Positions 11,521 through 22,035 of a stretch of 64,000 bases of DNA are shown here, piece after piece (the first letter of the stretch is position 1; every line of letters begins with the position of its first letter). Location of the stretch: positions 12,404,966 through 12,468,965 of the forward strand of contig CM077832.1 of NCBI GenBank assembly GCA_039720395.1, in the 5' to 3' direction. A program made the translations under genes and the position numbers. The notes below the pieces were generated by a model. That model was not told where the DNA came from, ran no database searches, and worked only from the letters and a program-made list of their open reading frames with translations. Origin of the DNA: Liquidambar formosana (Eukaryota > Streptophyta > Magnoliopsida > Saxifragales > Altingiaceae).

Positions 11521-11875
11521 CCCATTCTCGTGATAGTCCACCCCCGACTTCACCTTCGACGCTGACGCTGACGCTTAGCAGGGAGTTGGGATTCATCAAT
11601 TTGGTTAAAGGCTTTTGTTTTGGGGTATGAAATAAAAAGGAAAAAAATTAGCAGATTTGAGATCTCCGACTATGGTAGTGATTATGGGGTGCTCCGGTGG
11701 TGATGTCATGGTAGATCTAAAAAAAAAAAAAAAAAGAAAAAAAATCAGAAGAGGAGAAGAAGAAGAAGTATTAAGGGGAAGAGCAAAAAAAAAAAAAAAA
11801 AAAGCAAAAGAGAGAAGAAGATGAAGCACCACTACCACTAACAGAAAAAAATGGAGGTTAGGAGTTCTTGAGCTT

Positions 11876-11918
<43 letters not shown>

Positions 11919-12426
11919 GAAAGAAAGAAAAAAAAAAGGGGAGGGGGCGAAGGAGGAGCCATAGATGCCGGTGTCCATGGTCTCCTTTTTCTTATCTGTT
12001 TTTTGTTTTTTTTGGAAAAATCCCAAATCTAGCTCTTGAGTTTAAAGAGTGAAGGAAAAAAGAAAAAGAGGTAGCCAATTAACTCAGACGAGGAGTGCAA
12101 ACGGTGGTAGTGAACCAACTTAGACGAAGAGTGTAGACGATAAATCATCTTCTCTTTTTCTTTTTCTATGGGTAGATGGACCAAATCTAGGGTTGGCTTC
12201 CACAATCACCGACGAGGGTGAGGAGATTAGGAGAGGAGGAGAACGAGGCGACGAATTTGGTGGCCGTGATCAGCTATGGTTGCCATGGAATAAACTGGTT
12301 TGACGAACCATGGCTGCTATGGCTGCCTACTGTGTTCATGTAGAGTCAGCATAAAGGAAAAAAAATAAAATAAAATAAAAAGAAAGAGGGAAGAAAGGGC
12401 ATTTTTGTCTCTAAAAATTAATAAAC

Positions 12427-12453
12427 AACATCACGTGCACCGCACGTGATGTT
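12427..12453. repeat. Perfect 12-bp-stem hairpin with two CACGTG cores
   Basis: AACATCACGTGC-ACC-GCACGTGATGTT has two 12-bp arms and a 3-base loop. Each arm contains CACGTG, the G-box core. It lies inside the right part of the gene-capturing element. In copy B (47335-47361) both arms are unchanged and only the loop differs (ACT). Confidence 0.75.
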
Positions 12454-13159
12454 ATTCTATTAAATTGCCTAACGGCTTACGGGCGAAGGGGGGTATTTAT
12501 TAACCTTAAATAGTATGGGGGGTTTCTTGATGGGTTTTTTAGTAGAAGAGGGTATCCTGCAAAATGGGTAACAATAGAAAGGGGGTTTTTTGCATTTTAT
12601 CCTCCTCCTTTTTTTTTTTTTTTTTTTATTATTTAATATTAGTCATAAAAAAAGGGTTAAATATAGACAGGAAAATGTTCTATATAGTAATTAATTGTAG
12701 CAACTAATGTGGCATGCTAAGGTGGTATATCGTATCAAAAAGTGTTATGGTTGTTAAATCCATGTTAATTATAATTCATTGGAACAAATCTAATGGGGAT
12801 TGAAAGGAAGTGGGGTTAAGGGTAGAAATGGATAGGTTAGGGGATTGAGTCCCTCCAACTATACCTAAGAAAAAGAAAAAAGAAAAAAATATATATGGAC
12901 AGAAAAGTATTTAAGCTACTCCTAGTAGGTAGCAAGGGCAAAGGGACATAGCAGGCTACATTGGGCTGTAGCCCAAGTAGCCTACCAATTTTTTTTATTT
13001 TTACTTCTATAACTAAAGTGGGCTTTAGTATTAGCCCATGTGAGAAAAACAAATGACTAGGCCCAAAACAGTAATAGAAAGAAATTAGCCTAGGTGAAAA
13101 AAAACCTTTTGATTTTTCCACGATAGTGTCCGTTTCAAGAAAGGATCATATTTTTTATA

Positions 13160-13333
13160 CAAGCCATGCCCCACTTATTCTAAGTTTCTCAAAATTTTGT
13201 GAAAAATATAAAATGTATTTATAAAAACTGATCACATTGTTCACTAGAAAAGATCATTTTGAACAACTCTTTGAAATAAAAAATTTTCAAAATTTATCAT
13301 TTAAGTAGACTTTTTGGCCATTTAGTGTTTTTA
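13160..13333. mobile_element. Foldback MITE, left part (split by Helitron)
   Basis: The sequence (CAAAATTTTGTGAAAAATAT ... GACTTTTTGGCCATTTAGTG) belongs to the same foldback family as 1627-1931. It breaks off at the Helitron 5' end and resumes at 19088. Confidence 0.6.
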
Positions 13334-13637
13334 TCTATATCTATACTACCTATAAAAACGTGAATCCTAGAAAAACTTTTGATTCTCTAAAATACCCTTG
13401 TTTTAAAATGTAATGATATCAATACCCTTAAGTAATCCAAGAGACAAAAAGAAAAAAGATACATAATTAATTAATCATGGAGAAACCTACTTTAATTAGA
13501 GTTCTACAATTCTATTCCACTAACCCATATAGCCGATACGTTTCCTTCCCCATTAACTCATTCGTTTTTTGCGGCAAAAAATAATAAGAAAAACTCATAC
13601 GTTTCTCCCTTTTTGTCCCCCATTATGTATCCTATTA

Positions 13638-14005
13638 GATTTGAATTTGGTGCAGTACCTTTAACTGCATGGTGCAATACTTGTTGATGGTCGTCACGTG
13701 GCAAGGAAAAGTGAAGGGACAGTTTGGATCTGGGGCAAGCATTTCACACCCAAACACTAATGACGTTTGCTTCTAACCTCAAAAAATGGTCCAAAACGTT
13801 GGTGTTTTTTGCCTAACCAAAACCCCCAAAAATCCAGATCTGATTTTGAATCCTATTACTCTCACTCGCTCACTCTCTTTCCTCTCGGGCATGAAATTCT
13901 TGCCCCAGATCCGAGCTGTCCCTTTACTTTTCCTCGCCACGTGGAGGCCATCAACGAGTACTACACCATGCAGTTAAAGGTGCCAACTACACCAAATCCA
14001 AATCC
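13638..14005. mobile_element. Mutator-type MITE with long hairpin
   Basis: Arms of about 115 bp (13638-13750 and 13890-14005) are imperfect inverted repeats that start GATTTGAATTTGGTG and end CACCAAATCCAAATC. Each arm contains a CACGTGG motif. Flanks are ATCCTATTA (13629-13637) and ATCCCATTA (14006-14014). In copy B both flanks are exactly ATCCCATTA. A 9-bp target duplication is the hallmark of Mutator superfamily insertion. The frames inside are shadows of the inverted repeat. Confidence 0.7.
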
Positions 14006-14670
14006 ATCCCATTAGTACCCTATGCTAACCCTATGAATTTTATATTCATCTTCTCTTATTCTTAGTTGGAGATTGAAAATCCCACATCAAAGGTATAGTT
14101 TTCTTTATTTTTTTTATATTTTGTTTTGTTTTGTTTTTGATTTCATATATGCTTAATATCTCTTTGATGTTCCCTTAGAGATTCAATATCTCACCATAAG
14201 AGGTATCTTTTTTTTTTTTTCCCTTTCTTTTTGTATTTTATATTTTACCTTATGTTTATAGTGATTTGTTAAATACACTATTTCATTAAGATAGTGTGTT
14301 GTAATTAGTGGTTATTGTACCTATAGATTTTATTATTCTTATGTCAATCATTCCTATTTTTTTTTACTTAGTAATTTTGTGGATTGGAATTGGTTATAGA
14401 ATACTAGTTGTGTAGAGGTTTTTATATTCTGAATCTATTAAATGTAAATGCATATTAATTTTGTTTTAGGTTTTTGGGTGATAACTTTCAAGTTGTCTTG
14501 TTTAAATCCAAGGTACTCAATAATTTTCTACTTCATAAATATTATTATTATTTAATGCTTTGATGTCTTTTGATTTAATATGACATCATTGAAATTGAAA
14601 CAGGAAGAGATTAAGCAAGATTTACTTTAATAAATTCACAGCCAAGTAAACTTTCACTTCCTTAAACTGT

Positions 14671-14710
14671 TTTCTTCTCATATATATATATATATATATA
14701 TGAGAAGAAA
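14671..14710. repeat. Perfect 40-bp palindrome at CACTA truncation junction
   Basis: TTTCTTCTCA, ten TA units, then TGAGAAGAAA reads identically on both strands. The left arm is host Helitron sequence, also present in copy B. The right arm is at the truncated edge of the CACTA remnant and is absent from copy B. Confidence 0.85.
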
Positions 14711-17061
14711 TGGGGAGACATATCAACCGAGGACAATGGGCAACAAATGTTGCACTTGACAAAGCCACTAGTGGTGGCCGTAAAGTATTTCTTGATATCC
14801 CTGATAATAAAGTCAAACCCGTTGGACAATGGGCAAGCTCCTTTGCAACAGAGGTTGGCATTATTTGTCGTACTTGGGCGAATCCGTCTATGGAACAATG
14901 GGGACACATATCAACCGAGGACAAAGACTTCATGTGCAAAAAGATTTTAGTAAGTAAACAAATTTTAGATTTATAATGATTATCGGACTATTGGACTCAC
15001 CATTGGACGAATTAGTTAGACCGATTAATGATTGAAATACATGACATAGGGTTGTGGGGGCGAAAATTAATGCTATGCTACTTTTTATATTATTGAGTTT
15101 ATTCGAATGCATCAAACAATTTTAAACTATGTATATTTGTTATTACAAAAATAGAATTTTAGTGTCTTATTATGGTTGATATGAACATCCGCTCAACTAT
15201 TTTGTTAAGTTGAGTTGCATATGTCTTATAATGGATAGGAAACACAAAGGCATAGATTTAAATATCAAACATTGTTTTCCTTATTAAATTTTGCTTTGGT
15301 TTTTAGATATCAATTTTTTTGGTTTTAACTTGTATTTCATAGTTGTTTAGTTTTTACAATACTACTACAAATGGATCAAGGAATTTTTGGTTTTTTTAAT
15401 CTGAAAGAGCTATTTACATCTAATTTATAGAGTAAATTAACAACTTAATGCGTAGAATATGCTTCTATGGAATGATGATGAATAGCAAAATTTGTAGCCT
15501 TTTATTGGTAGAATATCGAAGAAATGTGAAGGAGCAAGGAATTCTTGGTTTTTTTATGCATCAAATATGAATTGTTAGATATGTTATTGAGTTCATTTTG
15601 AATTGGCTTGTTTGATGTTGTAGTACAAATTGATATTTAGCTAGTTTAATTCTACATAGCGTGTTTCAAAATTAGAGTGTGAAATAAATATCTAAGAAAG
15701 GCTCGTTGGTTTTTCTAGATTGGATTCTTGTATGTGATTGAGGAATTAATTGTTCTCTATTTTAACTTTTATGCTTTTGTTATCTAAACAATGTATATCA
15801 TGCTAATTTTTTAGGACAAGTTTGACATTGACATGAGTCGTCCAAATGTGAAACTGTGTCTTGAGGAGGCATTCATGAGTTGGTATAGGGACTGGCGAGC
15901 TGATCTACATAAATACTACAAAGATAAACTCCCACATGCAAAGGAAAAACCCCCAAAAAACATGGCGCAAGACATCTGGGATCGTCTTTGCGACCGTTTC
16001 AGCTCAGAAAAGTTCCAGGTTTTGAATGATGCATACAATTATTAATGATAGTTTTTGTTTTCTCTACAAAAATTTACTATTGTTGCATTATGATAATTAT
16101 ATCTTATTATTCGATGTAAATAACAATTTTGTACAGTTTGAATTGATATGTCTTTTACATTATGTTGTATTATGTTAAATTACAATGTAGAATAGAAGCA
16201 TTACGAACGCAAAGAACAGATCGCAACTCAAGGTTAATCACATTTCGGGTTCGAAGTCATTTATTAATCGTCGTCATGAGCTGGTGTGTATTTGTAAATA
16301 TTCTAATATATATGTATTTTTAATTCGTAAAGTGAAATTATATATTTTACATTCCTATTATTGTTGAAATTAATAATTGCAGCGTGATCCCCATATTAAA
16401 GTAGAGCCAGACAGAATAGAGTTCTACAGATTAACCCATTATTCGAGTGACACAAAATCTTGGATCAGTCCAGAGGCTGAGCAACTATATGTAAACCAGA
16501 TTATAGATTATGAATATTTAATGTCAATTATTTTCGATGTTTAATTGTACTGACTATATATGTCTTTTTTCTTATATTTCTTTGTAAAATCAGAATGAGA
16601 TAATTGCATTGAAGGCACAACATGATTCAGATAGTGATAACCTAATGACTACAGATGAGATTTGTGATCAAGTTCTCGGGACGAAATCAGGGTATGTTCG
16701 TGGTCTCGGGCATGGTGAGAAGCCTGACCCATCATCCAAATCAGGGCAAAATACTCGATTACAGTTAGAAAAGGCTTTGCGGGAGGTTGAGAAGACTAGG
16801 AGGAATGCTGAGATAGATAGGCGGGAAGCTGCAGAGACAAGGCAACATCTTGAGCAAGAGGTTGAGACAAATAGGTGGGAAGCTGCAGAGACAAGGAAGC
16901 ATCTTGAGCAAGAGGTTGAGACAAATAGGCGGAAAGCTGAGGAGGATCAGCAGTGGTTTGATGTGCAGGAGGCTAAGATACAAGAGATAACAAAGAAGCA
17001 AATTGAGATGGAAACCTTGTTGAAGACCTTGGTGTTACACGTACAGCTTCCTCCTAAATAG
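14710..17061 (+). CDS. Plant transposase (Ptta/En/Spm family) protein, 5'-partial, five exons
   Basis: Exons 14710-14949, 15815-16018, 16191-16283, 16383-16490 and 16594-17061 all have GT/AG borders (first donor GTAAGT). Every intron is phase 0, giving one continuous frame of about 370 codons to a TAG. Recognisable family segments are WASSFATEVGIICRTWANPS and WGHISTED in exon 1, WDRLCDRFSSEKFQ in exon 2 and RLTHYSSDTKSWISPEAEQL in exon 4. A C-terminal coiled coil contains an 18-residue unit (54 bp) repeated in tandem at about 16830-16940. These proteins accompany the catalytic transposase in CACTA elements. The first 27 bases look like filler copied from 14898-14924, so the ATG at 14710 is probably not authentic and the true N terminus is lost. 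The intact frame suggests recent activity. Confidence 0.78.
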
Positions 17062-17959
17062 TAAGTTATACCTCATATTTACATTCAGTAGTACTAAGTG
17101 AATTACTAACTTCTAAGTTTGAAACTTACAAATATTAGTCAAAATGCCTTAAAATTAGATCACCATCTTGATTGTGTCAAAACAAACTTGTATGAATAAA
17201 ATAGAATCTAACACGAACTCGCGATTTGACAAACATGTAAAAAGTTTAAAATTTAGAAATTTAGGTTTACAAATACAAGTGAACTTTTGTAGTTGGTGTT
17301 TTTCATTTACGTGTCTTGTTGCTAGGTTGGGTTTATTTTGTTTCAATTGTACTTGATTGTGGTCCTAAGATGTAGTTTTCACTAAAGAGTTTCAAACATA
17401 TTGTATGACTTATTTTTATACACAATTCTAAATTCCGAATATATTAATATTTGTTTTGTTTTATTTTATTTTGCAGATTTGAGACATATGAGGCTAATTG
17501 CTTGCGTATGTTAGCTTAGCATTTGAAGTGTTCTTTCCCATTTTGCTTAGTCTTTTAGAGTATTTGGTTTGTGTTTTTATTAACAATGCACCTTTTGAAC
17601 ATTTTTTTAATAAATTTGGAATTAATATTGTATCGAGACTATGCTTAATCTAATTATTTGGATGGTACAAATTATTATTTGTAATTAGGTTATATATATA
17701 AGTATTTGCAATCAAGTTATGATTTATAACCATGTTATATAAGAATTGACAATCAATTATTTCGTCCCTAATAGGATCTTTTCATTGGGGGTGGAATGTA
17801 ATTGGCATAAAAATAATTTTATTGCCAAAAATAATATTTTTTTGGAAAGCCATTTTAATGAAAACTATTTTGTAGCTAATAGGATCCTAATTTGGTGGAA
17901 CAATATTTGCATAAAAATTTATTTCATTGCAAATCGTTTTTAAAGGCTATTTGCGACGA

Positions 17960-18905
17960 ATTTATTTTCTAACTAATAGGATCCCTATTTAGTGACTAAT
18001 AGTGGCAACGAAATAGTTTTGTCGTGAATAATGTTTGAAACTCTTTTATCAACGAAAATAATTCATAGACAATATTTATGTTTTGCCAAGAAAATAGTTT
18101 TGTCGCCAATTGATGTTTTTATGTTAACCATTTTAGTTTTTATCGACGAAAGTAATTCGTAGACAATATTATTATTTTGCCAACAAAATAGTTTTGTCGC
18201 CAATTGATGCTTTTATGTTACCCATTTTACTTTTCAGCGGCAAATATTATACACTTTGGCAACGATTCTTTTTGTCGGAAATGATTGATTATGGGCGACA
18301 AAATAGCAAATTGTCGCTAAATGGGTTGTTTTTGTTAATATTTTTATAGATTTTAGCGACAAAATTCTATGATTGGCGACAAATATAATTGAATTTGGCA
18401 ACGATTTTTTTTGTCGGTAAAGATTGATTATGGGCGACAAAATAGCAAATTGTTGCTAAATGGGTATTTTTTTGTTAATATTTTTGTAAACATTAGCGAC
18501 AAAATTCTATGATTGGCGACAAATGTGATTTAATTTGGCAACGATGTCTTTTGTCGGTAATGGTTGATTATTGGCGACGAAATAGATAATTGTTGCTAAA
18601 TGGGCATTTTTTTGTTGAAATTCTTGTAGCTTTTGCGACAAACTTTTGTAATCAGCGACAAATATGATTCACGTTTGTGACAATTGTTTTTTGTCACTAA
18701 TGGTTAACTAATTGGCAACGAGATACATTTTGTTGCTAATACATTATCTTTTTGGCGACGAAACCAGAGTTTTGTCACCAATACTCTTCTGCCACGCTCT
18801 TTTAGCCACGACTGTGGCGACAAAATTTTTTTGCCGCTAATATTTTTTGGCGACGATTGGAGTTGCTTTGGCGACAAACGCGTTTGTCGCCAAAAGCCTG
18901 ATTTG
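17960..18905 (+). repeat. Subterminal repeats of truncated CACTA
   Basis: More than twenty short motifs of the type TTTGTCGCYAAT and GGCGACAAA occur in both orientations. Two larger near-repeats of about 130 bp stand out (ATTGGCGACAAATATAATTG around 18373 and similar around 18513). Such clustered motifs are where CACTA-encoded DNA-binding proteins are known to bind. Confidence 0.75.
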
Positions 18906-19087
18906 TTGTAGTGATATATATAAAGAGAAAAGGAAAGTGCTATTAAGCATCATAATGAAGCTTAAGATCTCAACTAGGTTAGCACCTTGAGTTCTTCTAA
19001 TCATATTCTATTTAAGTCCTTGGATATATATACAACAAACATATTACTTAAAATGGTTCACGTGCAACGTATGTGTGCACAAACTAG

Positions 19088-19380
19088 TTTTATTAAATAG
19101 CCAAAAAGATTTTGTAGAATAAAAATTTCCCAAAATTTATAATTAAAGTAGACTTTTTGGCCATTTAGTGTTTCTATTTTATTAAATAGCCAAATAGTCC
19201 ATTTAAACCATATATTTTGGCAAAAAGGTCTATTAAAAGATTGATTTTAGAAAAAATTTCTTTTGTAAAGTTGTTCAAAATTAAATGATATTATCTAATG
19301 CATAACTTGGCTAGTTTTATATAAACCTTTTATAGTTTTCATAAAATCTTAGAAAGTTTAAAATTAGTGAGAGATCAGAG
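19088..19380. mobile_element. Foldback MITE, right part
   Basis: Continues the foldback family after the Helitron 3' end. It includes GACTTTTTGGCCATTTAGTG and an inverted arm ending in TTTTCATAAAATCTTAGAAA. Confidence 0.55.
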
Positions 19381-19619
19381 AAAAGTCTTGGGGTGCCAAT
19401 AGCTATCCCAAATTAAAAATAAAACTAAAAAATAAAAAAAAGGGTAATTTCATATAATGGAGTGATGGAACTCTAACGTAGGGCAATTTTAAATTCTGGG
19501 TCCGCTTTTGGCAACAGCAAAGATGTCTCATTAGATATGCTTCATGTTATCTTGGAAAGAAAAGCATAAGGTAGTTAGAGTTAAATAATAATAATAATTA
19601 TTATTATGTGTGTCAACTG

Positions 19620-19890
19620 ATACCAAGCAGATCTTGGTTGATGGATGTGGTACCCATCTCAACCACAAGATAAGCCATGGGGAGCACAACTTGAATAGAA
19701 AATTTTTAGCACGTATGAAATAGAAGAATAAGAAATCCTAAACATATACTCTTGGGTACCATGCCCATTGCCCTTAGCATCTCAGCATTAGCTTTTGCCA
19801 CTTCAGTTTTTATTCGTGAAACAATAGCTTCATGCTTAGAAATTGAAAGAGGGGCACCATTTTCTGCAATAATAGATTTGGTCACCTCAT
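19620..19890 (-). pseudogene. Second exon-like remnant of unidentified gene
   Basis: This is a diverged paralogue of the remnant at 4369-4700. The shared sequence runs from GGTTGATGGATGTG through GTGAAACAATAGCTTCATGC. The frame is interrupted. An adjoining piece at about 20030-20170 translates on the minus strand to a hydrophobic segment (LLIYFIVFWNLIIQKFGRLG) that might be another exon. Neither family is recognised. Confidence 0.3.
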
Positions 19891-20168
19891 CCTATAACTA
19901 ATAGAAAATATTAAAACAAATAACATTAAACTAAGCGAAAGCGAAAACAAGATGGATTGGATCTATATGGCATAGCAAATCATAATTAAATAAATAATCA
20001 ATACATACCAGTAGGACTCGAAAACATAGTCACTATAAAGATGCTTCTACCTGCAAGAATAGAAAACCACAACGACGGCTGTGGTACTACCCCCAGCCTT
20101 CCAAACTTCTGAATGATAAGGTTCCAAAACACAATGAAATATATAAGCAGCTGGGTGACGACCACTAA

Positions 20169-21023
20169 GGCCCTGTTTGGCTAAGCTTTTAGATGGTCCA
20201 AAATCACTTTTGAAGCTTAAAATCACTTTTGGTCCTGTTTGGTAGTCTAAATCATAATCACTTCTAAGGTCAAAAAGTGATTATGTAATAAGCAGACTGC
20301 CCTCAACTTTTAATCAGAAGCTAGTGTCAGCTTTTGCGGAAGATTTTAATAACTTTTCATATTTCCAAAACTATCCTTAATGCTCCATAAACAATTTTTT
20401 TCACCGATATCTTTTAACAAAACGATAATAGCCCTACCTTAGACCTAAGTCCTCTCCTCTCCTGCCAGCATCAATGTCTTGGTAACTTCAACCAACTTGG
20501 ACTCGTAGGATACTAATTTAAACTTCAAAATTTTTTTTCCTCTTTTCATACATTCATTGATTTATACTTGTTGGAATTTTTTCAAGAATTGATTCCATAA
20601 AATTTGTGGGGTTGGTCGAGAGGTCAAGTCTTGTGTGTGTTTTCCAAAGGTTATTGTTTTGATGCCTCGCCGCTCTTGTTATTTGTGTGGTCAGGGGACG
20701 TCTCACCTATCCTGTTAGGGGAATAGTCTGAGCTCAAATTTCAATAAGAGTACGACCTAAGGTACCCCCAATCATTAATATTAAAAAAAAAAAAAATCAC
20801 TACAAATACCAAATAGAGCCACCACTGAAAAAAAAAAAACCATTTATTATAAGGATAGTTAGTTAATTTAGGATTATAACAACTACAACAAATGTTCTTC
20901 CCAAACAGACAAAAAATTTCTTTAAGCTCTAACAGTACTTTTGAATACTGTTTCCAAACAGAGACCGATTCTCTTTTGGTACTCATAACTTTTGATTCTC
21001 TTCTACTTTTCCCAAATAGGGCC
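20169..21023. mobile_element. Tourist-like MITE (PIF/Harbinger type), copy A
   Basis: Terminal inverted repeats GGCCCTGTTTGG and CCAAATAGGGCC are flanked by TAA on both sides. This matches the 3-bp TAA/TTA target and terminus style of Tourist/Harbinger elements. Length is 855 bp. Copy B (50870-51752) retains about 23 bases near the right end that are missing here. The interior has no gene. Confidence 0.7.
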
Positions 21024-21363
21024 TAACCCTAAGTTTCCAAATCCAACTAGGACTTAACCTATCATAAGTCTTATAGGTCAAGACACATAGAATCAAATCA
21101 CCACACTCACTAAAACCCTACTAATATTACCAAATCATATTTGATTAAACAGTCAAAACATATTCACTGTGATTGATAAAAAACCGTTTGATCTATGAGT
21201 CCCACTTTTACAAGATCATCACAAATAACTCAAAATTTAATCTAAATAAAATATAAGCTTTAGAGTCCAAAAAATTCTTACATTCTCCCACTTGGACCAT
21301 AGCGAAAGATTTTGAAATTTAAAAACAAAGTCTGAGTTAATAACAAAATTTCGAAGTTGAGTG
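21024..21363 (-). mobile_element. Copia-like LTR remnant, copy A
   Basis: On the minus strand, AAGTGGGAGAA (a polypurine tract) is followed at once by TGTAAGAATTTTTTGGACTC, the look of a 3' LTR start at 21282. The LTR runs toward lower coordinates and is interrupted by the Tourist-like element. The copia assignment rests on general resemblance, so it is tentative. Confidence 0.4.
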
Positions 21364-21695
21364 GCCAATTTTTTTTTGTTATGATAATAGACAATTGTAT
21401 TAATCAAAAGAATGGGTACAAATTGGACAAGAAGTCCAACAAGGGACCAGCAACCCAGCACAACCAGCATGAGAAAGGGCAAAGCAAAAGAAAAAACAAA
21501 AGCCCTCACGACATGGTTCAAGGTTTCTTACAAGGCTGGTTTATATTTAATTGCATAGATAGACATGGTCATTCAGGCAAGACTTCAGACCACCATGTTT
21601 TCTCTCACTTGATATGTAAAAATATGTTGAGGCCCACTTAAATAAAACTTTGTATGACTATTTGAAAGGATGACATTGCATATATGTATCATAGT

Positions 21696-21742
<47 letters not shown>

Positions 21743-22035
21743 CCAGCATAAATTCGAATTTTGTCAAAATTGGAGTTAAGTCAAAAATACGATTATGCTG
21801 TTTGGATGTCACAAAGAATTGACAGAGCAAATTCGAATGTTATTCTTTTATGTAAAAAAAAAAAAAATGAGACCAAAAGTTTGTGTATGTATATATATTA
21901 CAGGTTTTGAAGAAGATGAGTACGAAGAGAAATTTCAGGGAGAAATGAGATTTACTTGTTAATGTAGACGAGGGACGACGGCGGATATGGTCGTGAGGTG
22001 AGAAGAGCACTGGCAGTCGGAGGGAGTCACTGGCG
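21364..22035. other. Spacer start: poly(A)-tailed retro-fragment and long T-run
   Basis: A poly-T run at 21369-21378 followed by GTTATGATAATAGACAATTG reads on the minus strand as a short retro-sequence with a poly(A) tail. It begins exactly where homology to copy B ends. A run of about 53 T lies at 21689-21742. No gene is supported. Confidence 0.45.

Larger units (their letters stand above)
10877..12606 (-). mobile_element. Mutator-like gene-capturing element (Pack-MULE type), copy A
   Basis: The ends are inverted repeats of about 55 bp: AGGGTAAAATGTAAAAAACC on the left and the complement of GGTTTTTTGCATTTTATCCT on the right. The inverted match continues through ACCCATTTTATAGGATATCC and ATCCTGCAAAATGGGTAACA. 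Both ends abut T-runs, so a 9-bp target duplication cannot be checked. Inside is a fragment of a host F-box gene (11129-11520) and a (GA)n tract (11880-11912). No transposase was seen. Calling it Mutator-like is inference from TIR length and gene capture. Confidence 0.6.
14702..18913 (+). mobile_element. Left-truncated CACTA (En/Spm) element
   Basis: The right end is TTTGTTGTAGTG, the inverted CACTACAA terminus of CACTA elements. It is preceded by about 900 bp of subterminal repeats built on TTTGTCGC/GGCGACAAA. The matching CACTACAA left terminus is missing and the element starts abruptly at a (TA)n tract. Copy B has only (TA)n at this place (49600-49622). The internal gene is a Ptta/En/Spm-type transposase-associated protein; the large catalytic transposase is absent. 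Confidence 0.85.
13334..19087 (+). mobile_element. Helitron, copy A (contains nested CACTA)
   Basis: The 5' end is A|TCTATATCTATACTACCTAT and the 3' end is CACGTGCAACGTATGTG hairpin-like sequence then ...AACTAG|T. These are the TC start, pre-terminal hairpin and CTAG end of plant Helitrons, inserted between A and T. The flanks rejoin as ...TTTAGTGTTTTTA|TTTTATTAAATAG, which closely matches an uninterrupted stretch of the same foldback family at 19166-19190. The internal DNA has a Mutator-type MITE and the CACTA remnant, no Rep/helicase gene. The B copy is 1,551 bp. Confidence 0.75.
1368..21363. repeat. Tandem segmental duplication, copy A
   Basis: From AAAGGTCCAAAATGTAGA onward this block matches 30719-52094 in the same orientation, base for base over long stretches. 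It covers the STP gene, its promoter and every older mobile element around it. Homology stops at GTTGAGTGGCCA on the right. After subtracting the private CACTA insertion in each copy, both are about 15.8 kb. Copy spacing is about 29.35 kb. Coding exons differ at about 16 of 1,581 positions by eye; small indels are frequent only outside exons. Confidence 0.92.

Noticed and set aside
13767..14015. 82-codon frame in the Helitron
   Set aside because: It lies within the arm and loop of the long-hairpin MITE; frame not supported by any motif.
21020..21035. Telomere-like CCTAACCCTAAG
   Set aside because: Only one and a half units; a chance edge of the Tourist-like insertion.
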